From Bosea sp. 685 (GTDB lineage: Bacteria; Pseudomonadota; Alphaproteobacteria; Rhizobiales; Beijerinckiaceae): DNA of 64,000 bases. Positions 34,347 to 42,970 of the stretch are shown here, one piece after another. Each line of letters begins with the position of its first letter. The first letter of the stretch is position 1. The stretch covers positions 372,001 through 436,000 of the forward strand of contig NZ_CP134779.1 in assembly GCF_031884435.1 (NCBI RefSeq), in the 5' to 3' direction. A model generated the notes under the pieces. That model searched no databases, was not told where the DNA came from, and was given only the letters and a program-made list of their open reading frames with translations. A program made the position numbers and the translations under genes.

Positions 34347-35545
34347 GGCGTCTTCCTTGCCTTCGGCGGAGGATCGAGCAGGGCCTGCGATTCACGCAGG
34401 CTTCTCTCCGCCATGGTCACGAGCTGTTTCATGCGGGGGTCGATGCCGGCGGGCTCGGATTCGGTGCCCGGCGTCGTGGTGGTGCGGGCCGGCGCATCGA
34501 CGATATGCGAGGCGACACGCAGGGCCGTCTGCAGGATTTCAGCCTCGGCGGGGGGCAAGCGGGACGGGTCGATTGTCTTCAGCGTGACGAGTGCGCCGTC
34601 GGCACGGTCGACCGCGATGCGTGCGGCGGCAGCGTAGAGCGAGGTGCGGGCGGCTGTGTCGAGGGCGGCGCCCGGCAGCCTGGCGGCTTCGTCGGCGGCG
34701 CGGCGTGCCTGTTCGAAGCGGCCCTTGAGCAGGGCGTCGCGCGCGATGATCAGCAGGACGGCGCGCTGCTGCTCGCGGTCGAAGGCCTGCAGCGTGGCGA
34801 CGAGCCGGGGAAACTTGTCGGCATCGCGGCCAATATCGAAGCGGATCAGCCCGGTCGCGAAGCTCTGGCGGAAATTCTCGGCATAGACCGAGCGGTCGAA
34901 GCGGCGGATATATTGCGCGGTCGCTTTTTCCAGGCGATCCAGCTCGTTGATCTCGGCCGCGATGAAGACCGCGCGGCGCAGTGCGCCTTCCTCCACCAGC
35001 GAACCCGGGGCGAGCAGGCGGGCCTGGTCGAGCAATTCCAGCGCGCGCTTCTGGTCGCTGCGCATGATCAGGCTGGCCTGGATGAGCGCGAGATGGCCGG
35101 CGAGTGTTTCATGGAGAGTCGCGGGGTCCAGCGGCAGCAGCAGCGTGCGCGCCTTGGCGCTGTCGCCCGTGACATAGGCAAGTGCGCCCTCGGCCAGGCC
35201 CTGCGGCAAGCCGACGGGCTCGCCGCGTGCGAGCAATTCGCGCAGTACGGCGGGCTGGCCGCCACTCAGCACATATTGCACGATCGCGCGGGTGTTGCGT
35301 GGATCGGCCCAGATCTCGGGAGGTTGCTGCAGCAGGGGCTGTTCAACCTCCCGCAGCAGCTTGGCCTGCGCGGCATGCGCGACCTTGCTGCCGGCGGCCG
35401 CCTCGTTTTGAAGCGACTGCAAGGTTCGCACGATCTGATAGGGCTGCGGCGATGCCACTGGGGCGGCTTCAACCTGCGCCCGCACCGGCGACGTCAGAAG
35501 GCAGATCGCCGTGGCGATCCAGAGGCCTCGCGCGATGCGGCTCAT
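34343..35545 (-). CDS. motC: Chemotaxis/motility protein MotC
   Basis: A 400-residue periplasmic protein found in Rhizobiales, needed for motor rotation with MotB. The start is ATG 35545 (MSRIARGLWIATAICLLTSP) in an ATGA overlap with the motB stop. The signal peptide ends at about residue 23 (PVRAQ). The middle is all helical with repeated Ala/Leu units (PYQIVRTLQSLQNEAAAGSK; RRFDRSVYAENFRQSFATGL). Position between motB and fliK is decisive. Known MotC from Sinorhizobium binds MotB and stabilises its periplasmic part. Confidence 0.9.
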   Translation of the reverse strand: MSRIARGLWIATAICLLTSPVRAQVEAAPVASPQPYQIVRTLQSLQNEAAAGSKVAHAAQAKLLREVEQPLLQQPPEIWADPRNTRAIVQYVLSGGQPAVLRELLARGEPVGLPQGLAEGALAYVTGDSAKARTLLLPLDPATLHETLAGHLALIQASLIMRSDQKRALELLDQARLLAPGSLVEEGALRRAVFIAAEINELDRLEKATAQYIRRFDRSVYAENFRQSFATGLIRFDIGRDADKFPRLVATLQAFDREQQRAVLLIIARDALLKGRFEQARRAADEAARLPGAALDTAARTSLYAAAARIAVDRADGALVTLKTIDPSRLPPAEAEILQTALRVASHIVDAPARTTTTPGTESEPAGIDPRMKQLVTMAERSLRESQALLDPPPKARKTP

Positions 35546-36855
35546 GCCCGCTTCTCTCTGACGAGAATCTCGATCCGGCGGTTTTCCGCTGCGTTGGGAT
35601 CGGTCGCGCGGGGCTTGCGGCTGGCATAGCCCTCGACATGCTCGATGCGGGCCTCGTCGATACCGCCCTGGATCAGCAGATCCTGTGCGGCATGGGCGCG
35701 CGCGGTCGAGAGCCGCCAATTGTCGTTCTGCCGGCCGCGGAAGAGCCGCCCATCGGTATGGCCGCGAATGATGATCGCGCCCTCGCGCTTGTTCAGGACG
35801 GAGGCGATGCGCTGCATGGCCTTGACCGTCTCCTGATGGGGGTCGGCCGAGCCGATCGCGAACATCCCGAAATTGGCATCGTCGGTCAGGCTGATCAGCA
35901 GGCCTTCATCGGTCTGGCGGACATCGACCTGGGGACTGTCGTGGCGCTGGCCGTCCTCCTTGCCGCCTGCGATCGCGGCGGCGATTGCTCTGGCGACGGC
36001 CGTGTCGGCCGGGGTCTGCTCGGCCCCGGGCTTCACGCTCAGGGCCGGCTCCGGCCGGGCGATGTTGCGCGGGGTCATCGGCGCCGCCGCCGGGCCCGAA
36101 GTGGCGACGGCTCCCGGCTGCTCCGCGCCGGTCTCCTTCGCTTGGGCGAGAACCGGGGCGGTTTCCGACTCCGTCCGCCTCAGTGCCGGGGCCATGAGCA
36201 CAGGCTGGAGCACAGGCTGGGGCACGGGCTGGGGCACGGGCTGAGGCGCGGGCAGGGCCGTTGCCGGCGAGGCTGTCGCGACCGCTCTGGCGTCCGGCTT
36301 GACGGCGGGGTCGCCCTGCAGCGCCTGGCGCCAGAAATTCGGGTCGAACGGGTCGCGCGGCACCTCGTCGCCCTTCACGCCGGGCGCACCGGTCGCGGCC
36401 AGGGGCTGGGGCAGGGCCTTGTCCGTCCTGGGTTCGGCCTTGCTCGCGGCGACCTCGGCGAGGACTGCGTAAGGATCCTCGAAACCCACCGCGCCCTGCC
36501 TTGGATCCCTGGCCGGGACGCTCGGGCGGCGTTCGGAACCGGAGCCGGCCGCTCCGACCTCGTGGCCTTCATGGCGGATGGCGTGCTCAGCTTCGCCGGG
36601 GTCGGCATCTTGGGGATTGCGCACGCCCTTGCGGTCGGCGGTCGTATCCGAGAGCCGGATCGGGTTGAAATATTGCGCGACGCGCGAGCGTGTTTCGCGG
36701 TTCGTCGAATTGACCAGCCAGAGCACCAGGAACAGCGCCATCATTGCCGTCATGAAGTCGGCATGGGCAATCTTCCAGACGCCGGTCTTGGGCTGATCTA
36801 CGATCTTCCCCGCGGAGCGGCGGACGATGATGATGTCCGGCTGGTCCTTGCTCAT
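35542..36855 (-). CDS. motB: Flagellar stator protein MotB
   Basis: A 437-residue stator subunit that anchors MotA to peptidoglycan. The start is ATG 36855 (MSKDQPDIIIVRR); a GTG at 36861 overlapping the preceding stop would add two residues. The single membrane helix contains the proton-carrying Asp, D33 in HADFMTAMMALFLVLW. A long variable linker follows, including four 12-bp repeats (36196-36243) that encode PQPV units. The C-terminal OmpA domain ends the protein (IIIRGHTDGRLFRGRQNDNW, STARAHAAQDLL, EGYASRKPRATDPNAAENRR). It is longer than enteric MotB because of the linker. Confidence 0.94.
   Translation of the reverse strand: MSKDQPDIIIVRRSAGKIVDQPKTGVWKIAHADFMTAMMALFLVLWLVNSTNRETRSRVAQYFNPIRLSDTTADRKGVRNPQDADPGEAEHAIRHEGHEVGAAGSGSERRPSVPARDPRQGAVGFEDPYAVLAEVAASKAEPRTDKALPQPLAATGAPGVKGDEVPRDPFDPNFWRQALQGDPAVKPDARAVATASPATALPAPQPVPQPVPQPVLQPVLMAPALRRTESETAPVLAQAKETGAEQPGAVATSGPAAAPMTPRNIARPEPALSVKPGAEQTPADTAVARAIAAAIAGGKEDGQRHDSPQVDVRQTDEGLLISLTDDANFGMFAIGSADPHQETVKAMQRIASVLNKREGAIIIRGHTDGRLFRGRQNDNWRLSTARAHAAQDLLIQGGIDEARIEHVEGYASRKPRATDPNAAENRRIEILVREKRA
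36196..36243 (-). repeat. 12-bp in-frame tandem repeat in motB, four copies
   Basis: Two copies of GAGCACAGGCTG are followed by two of GGGCACGGGCTG, encoding QPV(L/P) units of the Pro-rich linker. The pairwise identity suggests two rounds of duplication. Confidence 0.85.
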
Positions 36856-36857
36856 GC

Positions 36858-37553
36858 TCACGCGTTCCGGTTCGTTGCTGGGCCGAGAGGGTCTGATCGG
36901 CGGCGCCGGCGGTCGGGCCCCTTGCCCTCCAGCCGGGAGACCCAGGCCTCGATCCGGGTCTCGATGACGGTGTCCTGTGCCACGATGGCGACCTCGACTG
37001 CGTCGTTCTCGGCGAATTCCACCGCGCGGCCTTCCGGGAAGACCGAACGCAGCGTCGTCAGGAGGCGGGCTGGACCGCTGATGCGGATGAGCGAGCCGTC
37101 GCTTCCGGCGAGCAGCGGCGTGATCTGCTCGATCAATGCCCGGCTCGCGGCGTCCCTCAATTCGGCTTCCAGGAACGGGCGCAGCAGGCGGCCGACCGTG
37201 TCGGACAGGGTCTCACTGAGCGCGTCGAGCGCCTTGGGGAGCTCCGCCTCCAGCCGCATGGCGACATCGTCGGCCCAGCTCCGGCGCTCGCCGGCGAGCG
37301 CCTCGGCAGCCTCCTGGCGCAACGCCGCCATTTGCCTCTCGGTCTCGGCGCGGCCCTCGGCGAGGCCGGCCTGGCGACCATCCTCGAAGATCTGGTCGAG
37401 ATCGGGCGCCGGTTCGCGCGGCAGCTTGAGCAGGAAGGGCGGCAGCTCGACCGCGGCGCTCTCAGACGCTGCGTTCTCGGCTGTGACGTCCGGAGGGCTG
37501 ATCTCCTCGATGTCGAAGCTCGGGATGAAATCGCTGGCCGGAAGGTGCTTCAC
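36858..37553 (-). CDS. FliH-like flagellar export regulator
   Basis: A 231-residue protein between fliF and motB. The start is GTG 37553 (VKHLPASDFIPSFDIEEISP), which forms GTGA with the fliF stop and has AGGAAGGAG 8 bp upstream; an ATG at 37577 would lie inside fliF. A coiled coil at about 50-110 (EDGRQAGLAEGRAETERQMA, ALRQEAAEALAGERRSW) precedes a globular C-terminal domain (FLEAELRDAASRALIEQITP). This is the layout of FliH, the FliI-binding stator of the export ATPase. Sequence identity to named FliH is not obvious, so the call rests on layout and position. Confidence 0.7.
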   Translation of the reverse strand: MKHLPASDFIPSFDIEEISPPDVTAENAASESAAVELPPFLLKLPREPAPDLDQIFEDGRQAGLAEGRAETERQMAALRQEAAEALAGERRSWADDVAMRLEAELPKALDALSETLSDTVGRLLRPFLEAELRDAASRALIEQITPLLAGSDGSLIRISGPARLLTTLRSVFPEGRAVEFAENDAVEVAIVAQDTVIETRIEAWVSRLEGKGPDRRRRRSDPLGPATNRNA

Positions 37554-39160
37554 GCGCGCGCTCCTTCCTGGATCCACTGCTTGAGGACGGCGGCCGCCTG
37601 GGCCTCATCGAAATCGATGAGCTGCTCAAGCTTCTTCAGCGGCGAGCGCTGCGAGGCCTGAGTGAGATCGCCGATCAGGTTGATGCCGAGCTCGGGTCCC
37701 GCGATCTGGGCCGGATTGTCGCTGGCCGTGACCGAAGCGATGACCGGCGCGGGCTCGGGCCGCTTCAGCAGGGCACCGATCGAGGGGCGCAGGCCGAACC
37801 AGATGATCAGCGCCGCCAGGGCCAGGATCGTCACCGCGTTGATCAGCGTCCCGGACTGGCGCAGCAGCGCCTCGCCGATGCCGATGGGCGCGGCGGGTTC
37901 GAGCGTGCGGCTGCCTTGCAGGAAGTCGACGGCGAGCACCTTGATGTTGTCGCCGCGCTGGTCGCTGATGCCGGCAGCCGAGCTGACGACCTGCCTGACC
38001 TCGTCGAGCCGCTGGTCGATCTGCTCCTGCGAGGGCGCAGCCCCGAGCGATTCGACCAGGCGCGGCCGGTTGATCAGCACCGCGATCGACATCTTCGCGA
38101 TCGAGTAGCCGTCGCTGATCGTCTGCGTCTTCTTCGAGGAGATCTCGTAATTCGTCAGCTCCTCGCGGCGCTGCTTCTCCTCGCTGGAGCGCTGGCCGCC
38201 ATCGGCGCGCACCGCGCGCTCGGGAACGTTCTGCTCGACCGTGGTCGGCTCCTGGGTCGCGGCGTTCTGCGAGGTGTCGTTCTCGCGCACCACGCGGACC
38301 GAGCGCTCGACCTTGGAATCGGGGTTGAAGACGGTCTCGCTGGTCTCCTTGCGATCGGTATTCAGGTCGGTTGCGACGCTGATCTCGAAATTCTCCAGGC
38401 CGAGATAGGGGGTCAGCGCCTTGCGGACATTGTCCTGGACCTCGCGATTGACGGTCTGCTGCAGCCCGGCGAGCTTGCCCGCCTGCATCTGGCCGGGTTC
38501 GCCGCCGGCGGCGAGCACCGTGCCGTCGGTGTTCAGCACCGTCACCTTCTCGGTGGTGAGGCCGGGCACGGCGGAGGCGACGAGATGGCGCACGGCCTGC
38601 GCGATGTTGCCGGCGCCCGAGGTCTCGGTGCGCACGACGACGCTGGCGGAGGCCGGCTGCTGGTCGCGGCGGAAGGAGCCCTTATCGGCCAGGACGAGAT
38701 GCACGCTTGCTGCCTTGACGCCGCGCATGAGCTGGATCGTGCGCGCGAGCTCGCCTTCGAGGGCGCGCACACGGGTGATCTCCTGCATGAAGGAGGTCAG
38801 TCCGAGCGAACCGAGCTTGTCGAAGAGCTCGTAGCCGCCGCTGGTGCTGCGGGGCAGGCCCTTCTCGGCGAGCAGCATGCGCGCCTGGCCGGCCTGCGAC
38901 GGCTTGACCAGGATTTGTGAGCCTTCGGCGTTGACGTCGAAGACGACACCGGCCTCCTGGAGCGCGGCACCGATGCGGTTGACATCCTCGCGCTGGAGGC
39001 CGCTGTACAGGACCGACATTTCCGGCCGGCTGAGATAATAGGCGCTGGCGCCGATCGCCCCGAAGACGAACAGCCCGATCGCGGCGAGCGCCGCGAGGCG
39101 CTTGTGCCCGAGCTGCTGGAGGTTGAGCCAAATCTCTTCAGCGTATTGCCGACCCGGCAT
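37550..39160 (-). CDS. fliF: Flagellar MS-ring protein FliF
   Basis: A 536-residue inner-membrane ring protein. The first membrane segment is at about 20-42 (RLAALAAIGLFVFGAIGASA). The ring-building motifs follow (MSVLYSGLQREDVNRIGAAL, KGLPRSTSGGYELFDKLGSL). The periplasmic domain has VRTIQ-like and VHLVLADKGSFRRDQQPASA blocks. The second membrane segment is near 440-460, and the C-terminal tail that binds FliG ends SPLKKLEQLIDFDEAQAAAV. It is preceded upstream by the flagellin gene on the same strand, itself ended by a terminator. Confidence 0.95.
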   Translation of the reverse strand: MPGRQYAEEIWLNLQQLGHKRLAALAAIGLFVFGAIGASAYYLSRPEMSVLYSGLQREDVNRIGAALQEAGVVFDVNAEGSQILVKPSQAGQARMLLAEKGLPRSTSGGYELFDKLGSLGLTSFMQEITRVRALEGELARTIQLMRGVKAASVHLVLADKGSFRRDQQPASASVVVRTETSGAGNIAQAVRHLVASAVPGLTTEKVTVLNTDGTVLAAGGEPGQMQAGKLAGLQQTVNREVQDNVRKALTPYLGLENFEISVATDLNTDRKETSETVFNPDSKVERSVRVVRENDTSQNAATQEPTTVEQNVPERAVRADGGQRSSEEKQRREELTNYEISSKKTQTISDGYSIAKMSIAVLINRPRLVESLGAAPSQEQIDQRLDEVRQVVSSAAGISDQRGDNIKVLAVDFLQGSRTLEPAAPIGIGEALLRQSGTLINAVTILALAALIIWFGLRPSIGALLKRPEPAPVIASVTASDNPAQIAGPELGINLIGDLTQASQRSPLKKLEQLIDFDEAQAAAVLKQWIQEGARA

Positions 39161-39236
39161 CGTCGTTCCTTCGAGCTTCGGAGGTTATGACGGAAGTATT
39201 CCTCGCCAGCCTTGCGCGAGCATTGCGTCGCGCAGC

Positions 39237-39267
39237 AAAAAGGCCACGCTCCGTGAGGAGCGTGGCC
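39237..39267 (-). terminator. Intrinsic terminator of the flagellin gene
   Basis: Read on minus: GGCCACGCTCC, loop TCAC, GGAGCGTGGCC, then TTTTT. It is a perfect 11-bp stem about 30 bp after the flagellin stop, a textbook terminator. It should insulate fliF from flagellin transcription. Confidence 0.92.
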
Positions 39268-39295
39268 CGTTGGTGTCAGCCGTGGTGCGGAGGCG

Positions 39296-40534
39296 TCAGT
39301 TGCGGAACAGCGAGAGGATGCTCTGGCTGCCGGAGTTGGCGATCGACAGCGCCTGGATGCCGAGCTGCTGCTGTGTCTGCAGAGCCTGGAGGCGGGTTGA
39401 TTCGGCATTCATGTCCGCGTCGACGAGCTGGCCGACACCGCGATCGAGCGAGTCGGTCAGAGCCTGCACGAAGTCCTGCTGAAGGCCGATGCGGTTCTTG
39501 ATGGCGCCCAGATTGGTGGCGGCATCGGTAATGTTGCCCAGAGCATCGTCGACGGCCGAGATATAGGTCTCGAGCTTCGCGAGGTCGGCGGAGTTGTCGG
39601 TCAGCTTCGAGATGTCGAGATCGTTGACGCTGAAGGTTTCCCACGCCGTCCCGTTATAGTCATCGTAGGACTTGTCGAGGATGCCCTTGCCGGTCTGCGT
39701 CGCCGGAGCCGTGGCCAGCGCGACGGGCGCCGTCAGGCCGCTGGTGAGGGCAATCGTGACGCCTTGGGCGTTACGGTTGGCGAACTCCAGCTGCCCGCCC
39801 GCCGTGTCGACAGCGACGGTCAGCCCCTCGATGCCAAGCTTCATGATGTCCTTGGCGATGCTGTCCAGCGTCGACGTCGCCGTCGTCGCAACGTTCAGCG
39901 TGGCGCCGGTGCCGACCTGGACGGTGATGTTGCCGGCCGCGGCGAGAAAGGTGCCGGTGCTGGCGCCGGTGACCACGTTGGTGGCCGGGGTCGCATCCGC
40001 CTTGCTGTCGTAGAGCTTGATCGCGTCGAGGTTGACGCTCACCGTGTCGATCTTGACCACGCCGCCGGCGCGGGAGAAGGACGAGACGACCGACTTCGTC
40101 GAATTGTAGCTCGCCGAAGCGGAGTCGACAGAGATCCAGTTCTCGCCGTTGAACACGGCGGAGTCGCCGGTGTTCTTGAGCTGCTTCTGGAGTTCGGTGA
40201 TTTCGCTCTGGATCTTGTCACGGTCGACGCCGGGGGTGCGGGCGGCGACGAGCTTGGCCTTGATCTCCGAGACGACGTCGACCGTGCCGTTGAGGCCGGT
40301 ATACATCGTGTCGATGGTCGCAGCGCCCAGGCCGAGAGCGTCCTTGACGGCGCCGAGAGCCTTGTTGTCCGAGCGCATGGTGGTGGCGATCGACCAGTAA
40401 GCGGCGTTGTCCGAAGCGGTGGAGACGCGCTGGCCGGTGGCGATGCGGTTCTGCGTGGTGGCGAGGTTCTTGTTGGTCATGGTCAGCGTCTGCAACGCGG
40501 TCATGGCCGAGGAGTTCGTGAGAAGGCTGGTCAT
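39296..40534 (-). CDS. Flagellin
   Basis: A 412-residue filament subunit. Conserved N-terminal D0/D1 (MTSLLTNSSAMTALQTLTMT, NRIATGQRVSTASDNAAYWS, TMRSDNKALGAVKDALGLGA) and C-terminal D1/D0 (LGAIKNRIGLQQDFVQALTD, ADMNAESTRLQALQTQQQLG, ending SILSLFRN) frame a variable surface middle rich in Ala, Thr and Val. No Cys is seen. It is the only flagellin in the window and sits between flhB and fliF, with its own terminator, a likely promoter and a long leader. Its expression is probably tuned by FlbT and FlaF encoded about 15 kb away. Confidence 0.97.
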   Translation of the reverse strand: MTSLLTNSSAMTALQTLTMTNKNLATTQNRIATGQRVSTASDNAAYWSIATTMRSDNKALGAVKDALGLGAATIDTMYTGLNGTVDVVSEIKAKLVAARTPGVDRDKIQSEITELQKQLKNTGDSAVFNGENWISVDSASASYNSTKSVVSSFSRAGGVVKIDTVSVNLDAIKLYDSKADATPATNVVTGASTGTFLAAAGNITVQVGTGATLNVATTATSTLDSIAKDIMKLGIEGLTVAVDTAGGQLEFANRNAQGVTIALTSGLTAPVALATAPATQTGKGILDKSYDDYNGTAWETFSVNDLDISKLTDNSADLAKLETYISAVDDALGNITDAATNLGAIKNRIGLQQDFVQALTDSLDRGVGQLVDADMNAESTRLQALQTQQQLGIQALSIANSGSQSILSLFRN

Positions 40535-40584
40535 GGTTTCTGTTCCTCTATCGATGAATGATGGGGAACATTCCGGATTTTAAC

Positions 40585-40653
40585 CGGTATGGCAGGGCGG
40601 CATCATGCCTTCGACGATGTGGGACGCGCCCATCAGGTCAACCTGCCATGCCG
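40585..40653 (-). promoter_or_regulatory. Possible flagellin leader stem
   Basis: CGGTATGGCAGG (40585-40596) can pair with CCTGCCATGCCG (40642-40653) with one G-T type mismatch. On the minus strand the paired arms would lie about 50-120 nt before the flagellin start, inside its leader if the promoter is near 40750. In Caulobacter, FlbT acts on the flagellin leader, and flbT is present here, so a regulatory stem is plausible but unproved. Confidence 0.4.
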
Positions 40654-40750
40654 TGACCATAGCCTGCGAAAGCTTGCGTGGAGCTTACCGGATTGCGGAG
40701 GATTTTCGACCTGAGTGCAGATGTGGCGATTGCGGCCGGGATGACGCGCT

Positions 40751-40778
40751 TTATCGGGATGCCTGATCAGCTATAGGC
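40751..40778 (-). promoter_or_regulatory. Possible flagellin promoter
   Basis: On the minus strand the order CTATAGC then CCCGATAA (reverse complement at 40751-40758) resembles the flagellar sigma-28 pattern TAAA-N-GCCGATAA, though the -35 part is weak. It falls in the 251-bp gap between the flhB stop and the flagellin start. Some rhizobia do not use sigma-28, so this is tentative. Confidence 0.25.
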
Positions 40779-40785
40779 TGGTCGC

Positions 40786-41850
40786 TCAGGCCACCTTGCG
40801 GGCGTAGACCAGGCATAGCAGCTCGGCAACGACCTTGTAGAACTCCGGCGGGATCATCTGGTCGATCTGCACGCTGGCATGAAGCGAGCGTGCCAGGACG
40901 CGGTCCTCGATCACCGGAATGTCGTTGGCCTCGGCGATCTCGCGGATCTTCAAGGCGATCAGGTCGATGCCCTTGGCGAGCACCAGCGGCGCGCCGCCTT
41001 CCTCGGGCACATAGCGCAGCGCCACCGCGTAATGAGTCGGGTTGGCGATGATCATCGTGGCGCGCGGCACGGCGGCCATCATGCGGCTTCTGGCGCGGTC
41101 GCGCGCCAGCGAGAGCCGGCGCGATTTCAGGATCGGGTCGCCTTCGGCCTGCTTGTGCTCGTCCTTGATCTCCTGCTTCGTCATCCGCAGCGAGCGGCGC
41201 CAGGATTTCTGCGTCCAGACGAGGTCGGCGGCGACGATCACGATCGTCGCGACGCAAGCGGCCGAGAGCAGCCGGGTCGCGATGGTGAGGACCAGTTCCG
41301 GAATCGTGCTTGGGTCCTGCAGCATCGCCGTCACCACCGTGTTCTTGTCCGATTTGAGGATCAGCCAGGTCGTCACCGCGATGGCGGCGAATTTGGCCAG
41401 TGACTTTCCGAATTCCATCAGGCCCTGCGCCCCGGCGATGCGCGACCAACCCTTCCCGGGAGAGATGCGCGACCATTGCGGGCTGATCCGTTCCAGCGAG
41501 AACTGCGGCGCGTGCTGCAGGAAGGAGGCGCTCAGCCCGAAGACCATGAAGAGCAGCAGGATCGGCCCGACGAAGAGGCTGGCCTGCACGGCGACATAGG
41601 TCAGGAGCGTCGTCGTGTTCTTGTTCGTCGAGATGTCGAAGCCGGCGGGATCGCTGAGGAAGTTCGAGAGGAAGCGTGCGAGCTCGCCGCTGCTGGCGCG
41701 GATCAGGAAGACGCTTGCGATCAAGGTCGCAGCGATGCTGGCGAAGATCGGCGCCTCCTTCGAGGAGGGCGTGTTGCCACGCTCGATCGCGTCCCGAATC
41801 TTCTTCTCGGAGGCCTCCTCGGTCTTGCTTTCCTGGTCTTGCTCGGACAA
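40786..41850 (-). CDS. flhB: Flagellar export switch protein FlhB
   Basis: A 354-residue inner-membrane protein of the export gate. It starts at TTG 41850 (MSEQDQESKTEEASEKKIRD), 14 bp after the fliG stop; no ATG or GTG lies in frame upstream. Four membrane segments lie between about 35 and 210. The cytosolic autocleavage site is N270-P-T-H (NPTHYAVALRYV), followed by GAPLVLAKGIDLIALKIREI. It controls the switch from hook to filament export together with FliK. The weak TTG start may set a low level relative to fliG. Confidence 0.95.
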   Translation of the reverse strand: MSEQDQESKTEEASEKKIRDAIERGNTPSSKEAPIFASIAATLIASVFLIRASSGELARFLSNFLSDPAGFDISTNKNTTTLLTYVAVQASLFVGPILLLFMVFGLSASFLQHAPQFSLERISPQWSRISPGKGWSRIAGAQGLMEFGKSLAKFAAIAVTTWLILKSDKNTVVTAMLQDPSTIPELVLTIATRLLSAACVATIVIVAADLVWTQKSWRRSLRMTKQEIKDEHKQAEGDPILKSRRLSLARDRARSRMMAAVPRATMIIANPTHYAVALRYVPEEGGAPLVLAKGIDLIALKIREIAEANDIPVIEDRVLARSLHASVQIDQMIPPEFYKVVAELLCLVYARKVA

Positions 41851-41864
41851 CGCCGGTCACCGTC

Positions 41865-42926
41865 TCATTGGAAGTAAGCGCCGTCCTCGCGCTCCGAATT
41901 GAGCTCGATCTCGCCGCGGCCCGCCATGTCGAGCGCAATGTCGGTGATGGCGCGGCGCGCCTCGATGACGTCGCGCTGCAGGGCCGGTTCGCCGTTCTCG
42001 AGGTCCTGCTGCACGATGCGGCGTGCGCGCGTCGCCAGGGAGGACAGGATCTGCTCCCTGAACAGGGTCTCGGTTCCCTTGAGCGCCAGGACGAGGCGGT
42101 CTGTCGGCACCTGGTCGAAGATCGCCATGCGGTCGCGCGGCGAGAGCTTGACGATGTCCTCGAAGACGAACAGCAGCCCCTTCAGCATCTCGGCCGATTC
42201 CGGGCGTACGCGCTGCAGGCTGTCGAGCGCCTCCTCCATGTCCTGGCTGTCCATCTTGTTGAGGATGTCGGCCATGCGGGCATGGGTGTCGGCGCCCTTG
42301 TTGCGCGCCAGGTTCAGGGTGAAGCCTTCATAGAGCGCCTTCTCGACGATCGCGCCCGGCTGCTCCGCCACGGGCTTGAGGTTCAGCATCCGGCGCATCA
42401 GCTCGTGGCGCTGGCCGGCCGGCCATTGCGTCATGATCCGCGAGGCGCAGGACGGGCTGAGCTTGGACAGGATGAAGGCAATGGTCTGCGGGTGCTCCTT
42501 GGCGAGGTAGCCCGCCAGCACGCTTTCCGACATCATCGAGACGCGGTCCCAGATCGAGCGGTTCGCTGCGTCCGCCGTCTCGCCGATGATCTCGGTGATC
42601 TCCTCGGCCGGCAGCATGCCGGTCAATAGCTTCTGGACCTCGCGCGGCGAGCCGACCAGGTTCACGCCGCTGGAAAAGCGGTCGCTGAACTCCTCCACCA
42701 ACGTCGCGATGTTGTCGGCCGGGACCGGTCCGAGCTCGGCGGCGCAGCGCATCAGCAGGCGGATCTCGCCGGGCTCGAAATGCTTCAGCATCCGCCCGGC
42801 AAGGGGCTTGCCCATCGCCAGGACCAGGACGGCCGCCTTCTGCGCTCCGCTGAGCCCGTCAGCCGCCGGGACGATGGCTGGCGTGGCGTTCGCCCTGTTG
42901 TCCTTAGCAGTCCCCGTCATCGACAT
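41865..42926 (-). CDS. fliG: Flagellar motor switch protein FliG
   Basis: A 353-residue rotor protein from ATG 42926. A GTG at 42953, directly after the fliN stop, would add nine residues that are encoded by a duplicated piece of the fliN end, so the ATG is preferred. The N-terminal domain binds FliF (LSGAQKAAVLVLAMGKPLAG); the middle has the EHPQTIAFILSKLSP (EHPQ) motif. The C-terminal domain carries charged torque residues (FVFEDIVKLSPRDRMAIFDQ, RMVQQDLE-like RIVQQDLENG). Length is slightly above the usual 330-345. Confidence 0.94.
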   Translation of the reverse strand: MSMTGTAKDNRANATPAIVPAADGLSGAQKAAVLVLAMGKPLAGRMLKHFEPGEIRLLMRCAAELGPVPADNIATLVEEFSDRFSSGVNLVGSPREVQKLLTGMLPAEEITEIIGETADAANRSIWDRVSMMSESVLAGYLAKEHPQTIAFILSKLSPSCASRIMTQWPAGQRHELMRRMLNLKPVAEQPGAIVEKALYEGFTLNLARNKGADTHARMADILNKMDSQDMEEALDSLQRVRPESAEMLKGLLFVFEDIVKLSPRDRMAIFDQVPTDRLVLALKGTETLFREQILSSLATRARRIVQQDLENGEPALQRDVIEARRAITDIALDMAGRGEIELNSEREDGAYFQ

Positions 42927-42930
42927 GATC

Positions 42931-42970
42931 CACTCACGCTTCGAACTTGCCACTCACGCTTCGAACTTGG
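42931..42970. repeat. 20-bp tandem duplication at the fliN-fliG junction
   Basis: CACTCACGCTTCGAACTTGC (42931-42950) and CACTCACGCTTCGAACTTGG (42951-42970) match at 19 of 20 positions. The right copy encodes the last residues KFEA and stop of FliN. The left copy forms the spacer before the fliG ATG, where it is open in another frame (GTG start). Confidence 0.92.

Noticed and set aside
35182..37584. An 800-residue plus-strand frame across motC, motB and fliH-like.
   Set aside because: It spans three well-supported minus-strand genes, with no signal, domain or ribosome site.
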